Positions 1 through 5,810 of a stretch of 5,810 nucleotides of DNA are shown here, one piece after another. The stretch comes from Bacteroidota bacterium. Lineage in GTDB: Bacteria > Bacteroidota > Ignavibacteria > Ignavibacteriales > Ignavibacteriaceae. The notes beneath the pieces are model-generated. The model searched no databases. It was not told the origin of the DNA and saw only the letters and a list, made by a program, of their open reading frames with translations. Position 1 is the stretch's first letter. Every line of letters starts with the position of its first letter. Where the stretch lies: positions 1-5,810 of the forward strand of contig JAJYIL010000217.1 in the NCBI GenBank assembly GCA_021790055.1, written 5' to 3'. The translations under genes and the position numbers were made by a program.

Positions 1-1770
1 AATTTCTTTATTCAACATTCGATCACCTTGTCCGGTAAGCCATAAGTACTGATCGGAGGGCAGACCTTCATACGTCACAAAATTGCTGGCACCAACCGGA
101 GGATCGTTGGTACATTTAAATATTGCAGTCCCTTCATCAATCTCATCAAACATAGCTACATATATCATCTTTACTCCAACGCGTATGAAGTTATAAAACT
201 GACTCCAGAGAAAATTCCCGCCTAATCTCGGGATCTGATTCAACGGCGATGTTGGATTCATATTATGCCAGCTAAATCCGGGAAACACTACAGGGAGATA
301 ATCCTTATTGTTATTTATACACCAGGTACGGTCCGGAGAAACGTCAGTATTTGCAAAACCAGGAATAATGGACAGGTCACTATATCTACCAACAAACCAG
401 GGGCTAATTATATCAGCTTTTCGAGCTATAGCTGTCAATGTTGTATCATTTACTGCATCATCACTTAATGTTCTCCATCCTTTAGGGACCCCAATCATAA
501 TTGTATTCCCGCCGTATTGAGGATTATATTTCAGCGAGTCTATTAGTTCAGAACATTCGGCAAGCGTGTACTGACGTCCATCATTAAAACCAATTCCCCA
601 TACAGCTACGACGGGTTTTCCATTATGATATAGATAGCAGCTATCTTTCGTAATGTTCCTACCTACAATTTGTGTCCTCCAATCGGTAAGTACTTTCTTC
701 CAATCACCTGCTTGCATTCCAGATAAATCGTACATAATCGCAAATGTTCTGCCGTATTTATGAGCTCCTGCTTTACAATTTGCCAATACATTATTAAACT
801 GTCTAAGCCCGGCGCCGCCATTAAACACTTCGGTTGCAAATCGTTGAATAAACACACCGTCGATACCGTAATCAGCCATCCACTTGAAATGTCTTAATAC
901 AGTTTTTCTGTTCTGAGAGCTAAATACAACTGCTTGTGCACCGCTTTGTGTTACAAATCCCGGAGCGGCATATTTTTCATCGCTGTCCATATCGGTCATA
1001 TCCGGCCAGAGATCGAATTTACATGAACCGGGTGCAAATGTGTTACCCAATTTATAATGATACCAGCCCCTGTTAATAGGATCGCTTGGGACTGCAAACC
1101 AACCCTGATACCCGCACATAACTTTACCTGTAAGTGTTGATCGATCAACTTGGGTATACCCTGAATCCAGCGGAGGATCAGAAGGATATGTCGTATCCGG
1201 CGGAGTTGTTGCGCTTGGACCCAGTATTTTTGCATCGTCTAAAAATAATGTTCCGGCAGCAGGCTTCCCATTCTTATCTACTAAACGAAATGCAATCCAG
1301 CAAGTAGATGCATTAGCCGGCGCAGTATTATCAACACTGAAAGTCTGATAGCTGCTTGTTAATGCAGAATCTATTCCAGTTTCACTTATTACATTCCTGC
1401 CATTATCGAAAAAACCAAAAGTGACTCTTATTTTCAATGTGTCTGCCGTGGTCGTCTTTGCCTGTACACTTGCTGTATATTTCCCGCTTGGTGCAACTGC
1501 TACATTCGCATCCCAATTATCCAACGCTCTATCCGCCAGTGTACTATCAGGAGGAACTAAGGTAAGCTTTACAGCTTTGGATCCCTGAGCTACATCGGTA
1601 GATTCTACAACGGCAGTACTGCCCAAGGATTTTGGTACTTCAAAGAAACGCCATGAGGTTAATCCTGACTCAAAGCTGCCGTTATAGTTATCTAAAAGGT
1701 TAGTCTGGGCAAAAGATGTACACCACCCGCTAATTAAAAGAATGAAAAATATTTTAATAGAACGTTTCAT
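1..1770 (-). CDS. Secreted CBM4/9-like + GH71/GH99-like glycoside hydrolase (C-terminus cut by window edge)
   Basis: The frame is open without a stop from the ATG at 1770 to the left edge (590 codons). Residues 1-21 are a signal peptide (MKRSIK, hydrophobic run, CTSFA, then QT). Residues 24-183 look like a CBM4/9-type jelly-roll: NGSFESGLTSW at the start and LFLDDAKIL at the end. Residues 184-210 are a Pro/Thr/Asp-rich linker. From about 211 the sequence matches the GH71/GH99-like clade: GKVMCGYQGWFAVP, DLWPDM, DGVFIQRF (304-311), FAIMYDLSG, KPVVAVWGIGF and MFDEIDEGTAIFK (540-552). In the last, Glu543 and Glu546 have the E-x-x-E spacing of the GH99 catalytic pair (EWHEGT). The visible end, YLWLTGQGDRML, usually lies close to the end of this domain, so little is missing unless another domain follows. 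Likely role: binding and cutting a glycan outside the cytoplasm; substrate unknown. GH99 cuts alpha-mannosides and GH71 cuts alpha-1,3-glucan, but neither specificity can be transferred. It is the last visible gene of the operon and has its best ribosome binding site. Confidence 0.9.
   Translation of the reverse strand, partial: MKRSIKIFFILLISGWCTSFAQTNLLDNYNGSFESGLTSWRFFEVPKSLGSTAVVESTDVAQGSKAVKLTLVPPDSTLADRALDNWDANVAVAPSGKYTASVQAKTTTADTLKIRVTFGFFDNGRNVISETGIDSALTSSYQTFSVDNTAPANASTCWIAFRLVDKNGKPAAGTLFLDDAKILGPSATTPPDTTYPSDPPLDSGYTQVDRSTLTGKVMCGYQGWFAVPSDPINRGWYHYKLGNTFAPGSCKFDLWPDMTDMDSDEKYAAPGFVTQSGAQAVVFSSQNRKTVLRHFKWMADYGIDGVFIQRFATEVFNGGAGLRQFNNVLANCKAGAHKYGRTFAIMYDLSGMQAGDWKKVLTDWRTQIVGRNITKDSCYLYHNGKPVVAVWGIGFNDGRQYTLAECSELIDSLKYNPQYGGNTIMIGVPKGWRTLSDDAVNDTTLTAIARKADIISPWFVGRYSDLSIIPGFANTDVSPDRTWCINNNKDYLPVVFPGFSWHNMNPTSPLNQIPRLGGNFLWSQFYNFIRVGVKMIYVAMFDEIDEGTAIFKCTNDPPVGASNFVTYEGLPSDQYLWLTGQGDRMLNKEI
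1222..1701 (-). other. CBM4/9-like carbohydrate-binding domain within the GH71/99-like gene
   Basis: Residues 24-183 of the protein starting at 1770. The opening NGSFESGLTSW and closing LFLDDAKIL are the typical first and last strands of CBM4/9-type jelly-roll modules, and the middle is rich in Ser, Thr, Val and Asp with alternating beta-strand character. A Pro/Thr/Asp-rich linker (residues 184-210) separates it from the catalytic part. Ligand cannot be read from sequence. A non-binding jelly-roll spacer is the main alternative. Confidence 0.65.
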
Positions 1771-1777
1771 TTTTATA

Positions 1778-1784
1778 TCTCCTT
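1778..1784 (-). promoter_or_regulatory. Strong Shine-Dalgarno site for the GH71/99-like gene
   Basis: Minus-strand AAGGAGA, seven bases before the ATG at 1768-1770. It fixes that start, which also gives a clean signal peptide. It sits in the 31-base gap after the GH3 stop, so the gene can be translated independently of GH3 on a shared transcript. Confidence 0.85.
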
Positions 1785-1801
1785 AATAATTTAAATTCAA
1801 A

Positions 1802-4066
1802 CTAATCTTGTGAAACCATTAATCGACCTTGCAGCCTAATATCTGCCGAAGAACTGCCCACAAAAATTTTAAACTCTCCGGGTTCAACAACTTGTTTCAT
1901 TTCTCTATTCCAAAGTGATAACTGTTCAGGTCCAACTTCAAAAGTAACCTCTCCTGTTTCACCAGGTTTTAGTGTAATTCGCTTAAAGCCTTTCAGCGCA
2001 ATAATTGGTGTAGTAACACTGCTTACTTCATCTCGAACATATAACTGAGTAACTTCAGTACCTTCAACTTTCCCGGTATTTGTAATCTTCGCAGTAATTT
2101 TTGCTGTTCCGTTAACCGGTATTGCAGATGGTGATATTAGTAAATCTGAATATTTGAAAGTAGTATAACTAAGTCCAAGACCAAATGGGAACAGCGGTGT
2201 GTTAGCCTCGTCAACGTAAACGTGTCTTGATGATGGTTTATGATCATAATAAAATGGAATCTGACCAACGGCACGTGGAAAAGTAATCGGTAATTTACCT
2301 GAAGGATTTACATTCCCGAGCAAGACATCGGCAATAGCAAGCCCGCCCTTTTCGCCGGAGTACCATGTTTCAACTATTGCCGGAATATTTTTTGCGACCC
2401 AATTAATTGTTAAAGGTCTTCCATTAAATAAAACTACTGCAATAGGCTTTCCTGTTTGATAAAGTTTTTTGATAAGATTCAACTGCAAATTACCCAGACC
2501 AAGGTGAGCTCTGTCATGACCTTCACCATCAATTTTAGCATCTTCTCCCAAAACCACTATTGCCATATCCGAGCTCTTTACCAATGCTTCAGCTTTCTTT
2601 AAATATATTGCAGATAAACTAGCAGAATCAGGATCATAGCCCTGAGCATAACTGATATGTATTGTTTTTCCAGCTCTCTGTTTTAAACCATCCAGAATAG
2701 AAATACCTTTCGCTTCATCATTCGTATAATCACCCATATAAGTACTTGTAGCCAAAGGACCAACAACAGCAAGAGATTTTACATCTTTCTTAATTGGAAG
2801 TATTCCGTTTTCATTTTTTAAAAGACAAATACCTTCCAGCGCCGCTTTCAATGCTAGTACCTGATGCTCTTTAGTATGAAATACCTTTGAAACTAATGAT
2901 GTATCAACATAAGGATGATCAAAAAGACCCAATAAGAATTTTACTCTTAATACATCCCTTACAGCCTTATTTAAATCTTCTTCAGAAAGCATTTTCTTGT
3001 CGATAGCTTTTAAAATAGCTTTTTTAAAGCCCTGATGGTCAAAATCATAAAACTGCATATTCAGTCCAGCTTTAAACGCTTGTGCAAGAGCGTCGCTGGT
3101 ATCGTTCGCAACCCTATGAACATTTAACGTCATACGGATTGCACCAAGGTCCGACAATACAAATCCTTTAAATCCCCACTCTTTGCGCAGCACATCTGTA
3201 AGCAGCCATTTATTATCCACACAAGGAATTCCGTCAAGTTCGTGATAAGCAGCCATTATTCCCAAAGCACCACCATCGCGGACAGCCTTTTCAAACACAT
3301 ACAAAAAAGAGGAGCGGGCTTCCCGTTCTCCAATACTGACCGGTGCTGTATTACTGCCTGCTTCAGGTATGCTGTGAACGGCAAAATGTTTAGGCTCTGC
3401 AATCACTGCATCCTGACGATCAAGTGAAGCTCCTTGAAGTCCTTTTACCATGGCAACGCCGTTCATAGCATCTAAGTAAGGGTCTTCACCATAAGTTTCC
3501 TCTACTCTTCCCCAGCGAGGATCCCGCGCTAGACCAAGCACCGGTCCTAAAATCATATCAACACCGTGCGCCCTAGCCTCCGTGGCTATTACCCTTCCTA
3601 CTTTACGTACTAAAGCAGTGTCCCACATTGATGATAATTCGATGGGGACGGGAAATGATGTACTTCCAAAACCGCAATAACCATGAAGACCTTCTTCTAT
3701 AAACAAAACTGGAATACCAAGTCGAGTTTTTTCCAAAGCATACTTTTGAATTTTGTTTCCAATCTCAGCCCGGATTGGATAAAAATCGTGTACAGAACCT
3801 ATTCCGGTTGTTCCAATCATTTTCTCCACTTTTTCATCGGAATAAGAAGCCGCTTCATGACCTCCCATATTAGCTACTTCCTCTCCAGAATACATATCAA
3901 GTTGTTCTATTTTTTCTTCAACAGTCATTCTACTTAGTAGATCGTTAACTCTTTTTTCGACTGATAGATTGGAATCCTGATAAGGATATTTTGCATGCTT
4001 AGTCTGCCCAAAATTAGAAGAAAAAGTAAATATCATAATCAAAAAGCAAGTAATATTTTTTTTCAT
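1802..4066 (-). CDS. GH3 beta-glycosidase (beta-glucosidase/beta-xylosidase type), secreted
   Basis: Retaining exo-acting beta-glycosidase that releases terminal beta-linked glucose or xylose. It is 754 residues and complete, normal for three-domain GH3 enzymes. Residues 1-20 form a signal peptide (KK, then a hydrophobic stretch ending SSNFG, with Q21 next), so it probably acts in the periplasm or outside. The TIM barrel spans about 35-385, with the nucleophile Asp306 in GFVLSD (codon 3149-3151), RDPRWGRVEETYGEDPYL at 181-198 and Lys226-His227 in PKHFAVHS. The alpha/beta sandwich spans about 405-625; Glu515 in DGEGHDR (codon 2522-2524) is the likely acid/base, followed by NGRPL and SGEKGGLAIADVLLG. 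PLFPFGLGLSYTTF (624-637) leads into a fibronectin III-like domain to about 738. The pocket motif is EEGLHG (124-129), with Glu where many beta-glucosidases have Asp (DAVHG type); this recalls xylosidase-type members. The start is fixed by the signal peptide and an upstream AGGA. It ends with TAG, 31 bases before the next gene. Family is certain; sugar specificity is not. Confidence 0.96.
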   Translation of the reverse strand: MKKNITCFLIMIFTFSSNFGQTKHAKYPYQDSNLSVEKRVNDLLSRMTVEEKIEQLDMYSGEEVANMGGHEAASYSDEKVEKMIGTTGIGSVHDFYPIRAEIGNKIQKYALEKTRLGIPVLFIEEGLHGYCGFGSTSFPVPIELSSMWDTALVRKVGRVIATEARAHGVDMILGPVLGLARDPRWGRVEETYGEDPYLDAMNGVAMVKGLQGASLDRQDAVIAEPKHFAVHSIPEAGSNTAPVSIGEREARSSFLYVFEKAVRDGGALGIMAAYHELDGIPCVDNKWLLTDVLRKEWGFKGFVLSDLGAIRMTLNVHRVANDTSDALAQAFKAGLNMQFYDFDHQGFKKAILKAIDKKMLSEEDLNKAVRDVLRVKFLLGLFDHPYVDTSLVSKVFHTKEHQVLALKAALEGICLLKNENGILPIKKDVKSLAVVGPLATSTYMGDYTNDEAKGISILDGLKQRAGKTIHISYAQGYDPDSASLSAIYLKKAEALVKSSDMAIVVLGEDAKIDGEGHDRAHLGLGNLQLNLIKKLYQTGKPIAVVLFNGRPLTINWVAKNIPAIVETWYSGEKGGLAIADVLLGNVNPSGKLPITFPRAVGQIPFYYDHKPSSRHVYVDEANTPLFPFGLGLSYTTFKYSDLLISPSAIPVNGTAKITAKITNTGKVEGTEVTQLYVRDEVSSVTTPIIALKGFKRITLKPGETGEVTFEVGPEQLSLWNREMKQVVEPGEFKIFVGSSSADIRLQGRLMVSQD

Positions 4067-4073
4067 TCTTAAG

Positions 4074-4077
4074 TCCT
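4074..4077 (-). promoter_or_regulatory. Weak Shine-Dalgarno site for the GH3 gene
   Basis: Minus-strand AGGA, seven bases before the ATG at 4064-4066, in the 43-base gap after the GH31 stop (TAA). It is shorter than the site before the third gene. It supports the start that carries the signal peptide. Confidence 0.55.
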
Positions 4078-4109
4078 ATATTAAATTGATAAAAAAATTC
4101 CGCTATTAG

Positions 4110-5810
4110 TTACTTTCGTACAACAATCCGGTTGCCTATATAATGAACTATTTTATCCGGTATTTTTTCTATGTCTACGCCGATTCCATGATTCTCTTTC
4201 ACAAAAACGATGTTAAACGTTCTATCTTTTATCATACCGGGAAAACCGCCTTTGCGTTTTTCAATAGTTAGCGTCTGAGAATTTTCATCCCATTTTATCT
4301 GAATAACAGAATATATCCCTCTTTCATAATCATGGTTGTCATTCTCATCTTCGAAAAGCTTAAAAGTTGCATTTGCTCCTGTATAAACTCGTAATTCTAT
4401 AGGGTCGGCTGGCTTTTCTTCAGCATATTGTAAATAAGGTCCCAAAGGAATTATAGAGCCTGCTTTTATATAAAGCGGCATTATATCAATTGGAGTCTTA
4501 CAGGACCATTCCTGTCCTCCGTCTATTTTTTTCCCGGTCCAGAAATCGAACCAACCATTACATTGAGGAAGATATAATTGTGTTGAATGGATAGTGCTGA
4601 AATCAGTTTTCCCGATCTGTTTACCACCTTCTGGCTTTTTTGTATATTGTGCTTCCGTAACCGGACGGACTAAAATTGCAGGACCGAACATATATTGATT
4701 GCCAATATTTAAAACCTTTGGATCATCGGTAAAATCCATTGGTAATCCTCGCATCATTGTATATGCCTCATGGGTTACCTTCCAGGCAATAGAATATATA
4801 TATGGCAGTAATCTATACCTTAGATTTAGATACTTTTCCTGTGCATCAAATGCCCAATATCCTTTTGAACCAAAATTATAGATTTCGCGTGGGGTGGATG
4901 TTCCGTGCGATCTGAATAATGGACAAAAAGTTCCGAACTCAAACCAGCGAACATATAGTTCTTGGTAAGCAGGATTTGTCACCCCTTGAGAATAATTGTC
5001 ACGAACATAAAAACCACCTATGTCGGTTGTCCAATAAGGAATACCGGACATACAGAAATTTAATCCTGCCGAAATCTGATTGCGGAAAACATTCCATTCC
5101 CCGTCAATGTCTCCTGACCAAATACAAGTACCATAACGCTGCTGACCGGCGAAAGCTGACCGGGTTAATATAAATACACGTTTCTTGGGGGTCGTCTTAC
5201 GTTGGTGCTCATAAACTCCCCTACACGTTTCAAGCGGGAAAGCATTTCGGAATCTTTGAAAACTTCCTAAGAACGTCTGAGTAGAATTAATTTTTCCTTC
5301 CCCCTTTTCTTGTTGTTCAGGCTCTGTTGCATCCAGCCACCAGGCATCGATGCCAATGGAAAACAAGTTCTTATTAATATATTTCCAATAAATGTTACGA
5401 GCTTGAGGGTTGAAAGCGTCATAAACGCGGACTCCACTTTCAGGAGGAAATGTTTCAAAACCGTAAAGCAGACCTTTTCTTTTCAGTTCCTTATAGATGG
5501 CTGTATTCACTCCAAACGAAGGCCATACCGAAATCATAATATGCGCATGGTCTTTATGTATTTTCTCAATCATTTCTTTTGGGTTGGGAAATGATGGATT
5601 TCCAAATTCAGTTGAATTCCAATTTTCAGTTTCTCCCCAATACCGCCAGTCCTGTACAATATTATCAAGAGGAACTTTTAAGCTGCGGTATTTCTCAACC
5701 ACTCCAACAATTTCATCCTGGCTTGTATAGCGTTCCCTGCTTTGCCAGAAACCAAATGCCCATTTGCCAAACATCGGCGACTGTCCGGTGAGGTCACGAT
5801 AACCTGCAAT
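4110..5810 (-). CDS. GH31 alpha-glycosidase, probable alpha-xylosidase (N-terminus cut by window edge)
   Basis: Retaining alpha-glycosidase of family GH31. The frame is open to the right edge, so the Met at 5774 is internal: the residues before it (GYRDLTGQSP) continue the family's conserved run into MFGKWAFGFWQS. About 566 residues are visible: most of the TIM barrel, then the C-terminal beta domains. The catalytic nucleophile is the first Asp of WWLDATEPE (codon 5331-5333), and the acid/base is the Asp of WSGDI (codon 5109-5111). Other family marks are IVQDWRYWG, HIMISVWPSFG, RSAFAGQQRYG, GIPYWTTDIGGF and FRSHGTSTPREIY. WFDFWTG and the PLYIKAGSIIPLGP strand mark the C-terminal beta domain, and the tail resembles the usual DUF5110 end. 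The missing part should be the N-terminal beta-sandwich and any signal peptide or PA14 insert, so its location in the cell cannot be read. It is first of the three visible genes, 43 bases before GH3. GH31 membership is nearly certain. Alpha-xylosidase is favoured by the DATEPE type and the GH3 neighbour, but alpha-glucosidase or another specificity is possible. Confidence 0.95.
   Translation of the reverse strand: MAGYRDLTGQSPMFGKWAFGFWQSRERYTSQDEIVGVVEKYRSLKVPLDNIVQDWRYWGETENWNSTEFGNPSFPNPKEMIEKIHKDHAHIMISVWPSFGVNTAIYKELKRKGLLYGFETFPPESGVRVYDAFNPQARNIYWKYINKNLFSIGIDAWWLDATEPEQQEKGEGKINSTQTFLGSFQRFRNAFPLETCRGVYEHQRKTTPKKRVFILTRSAFAGQQRYGTCIWSGDIDGEWNVFRNQISAGLNFCMSGIPYWTTDIGGFYVRDNYSQGVTNPAYQELYVRWFEFGTFCPLFRSHGTSTPREIYNFGSKGYWAFDAQEKYLNLRYRLLPYIYSIAWKVTHEAYTMMRGLPMDFTDDPKVLNIGNQYMFGPAILVRPVTEAQYTKKPEGGKQIGKTDFSTIHSTQLYLPQCNGWFDFWTGKKIDGGQEWSCKTPIDIMPLYIKAGSIIPLGPYLQYAEEKPADPIELRVYTGANATFKLFEDENDNHDYERGIYSVIQIKWDENSQTLTIEKRKGGFPGMIKDRTFNIVFVKENHGIGVDIEKIPDKIVHYIGNRIVVRK

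Noticed and set aside
265..520. Overlapping plus-strand open frames of 67 and 70 residues
   Set aside because: They lie opposite the GH71/99-like coding frame, resemble no known protein to me and overlap each other in different frames.
663..1235. Two minus-strand open frames of 64 and 79 residues
   Set aside because: They are out-of-frame readings of the GH71/99-like gene, whose own frame is continuous through both.
1714..1740. Possible lipoprotein signal at Cys17 of the GH71/99-like protein
   Set aside because: The residues before the Cys are Ser-Gly-Trp; Trp at the position next to Cys does not fit a lipobox, and a normal cleavage site follows at SFA/QT.
1788..1797. Ten-base palindrome AATTTAAATT as an operator
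   Set aside because: It is entirely A/T in an AT-rich gap, so a chance match is likely, and it lies between two genes that appear to share a transcript.
4067..4109. T-rich run in the GH31-GH3 gap as a terminator
   Set aside because: The run of seven T follows GCGGAA with no inverted repeat able to form a hairpin before it.
5772..5774. Met codon as the start of the GH31 gene
   Set aside because: The frame stays open to the window edge, and the residues before it (GYRDLTGQSP) are conserved GH31 sequence, so this Met is internal.
4919..5791. Several plus-strand and one minus-strand open frames of 63-94 residues
   Set aside because: All overlap the conserved GH31 frame, including its catalytic motifs, and show no domain or plausible start signal.

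Overview
The window holds three co-directional genes on the minus strand, so the operon reads from right to left: a GH31 alpha-glycosidase (most like bacterial alpha-xylosidases), a GH3 beta-glycosidase, and a secreted protein with a CBM4/9-like domain followed by a GH71/GH99-like catalytic domain. The first gene is cut by the right edge (its N-terminal part is missing) and the last is cut by the left edge (only its extreme C-terminus appears to be missing). GH3 is complete. The gaps are 43 and 31 bases, with no terminator or promoter that I can support, so the three are probably one transcript. There is no gene-free stretch over 300 bases.

The organism looks like a polysaccharide-degrading member of the Bacteroidota or a neighbouring phylum such as Ignavibacteriota. 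This is inferred from the modest GC content, signal peptides ending in FAQ/FGQ, the Bacteroidetes-style GH31 with a DATEPE nucleophile motif, and the GH71/99-like family. A clear Shine-Dalgarno sequence (AAGGAGA) before the last gene is stronger than usual for Bacteroidetes proper, so the phylum is left open. No SusC/SusD pair, sensor or transporter is visible.

Layout: 4110-5810 GH31 (partial); 4067-4109 short gap with a weak RBS; 1802-4066 GH3 (complete, with signal peptide); 1771-1801 short gap with a strong RBS; 1-1770 CBM-GH71/99-like (partial, with signal peptide).

How they may work together: GH31 would remove terminal alpha-linked sugars (xylose most likely), GH3 would remove terminal beta-linked glucose or xylose, and the GH71/99-like enzyme may bind and cut a polymer or glycan outside the cytoplasm. 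The first two fit a xyloglucan-type substrate. The third does not have an obvious job there, because the nearest characterised relatives (GH99) cut alpha-mannosides and GH71 cuts alpha-1,3-glucan. That mismatch is the most interesting point in the window.
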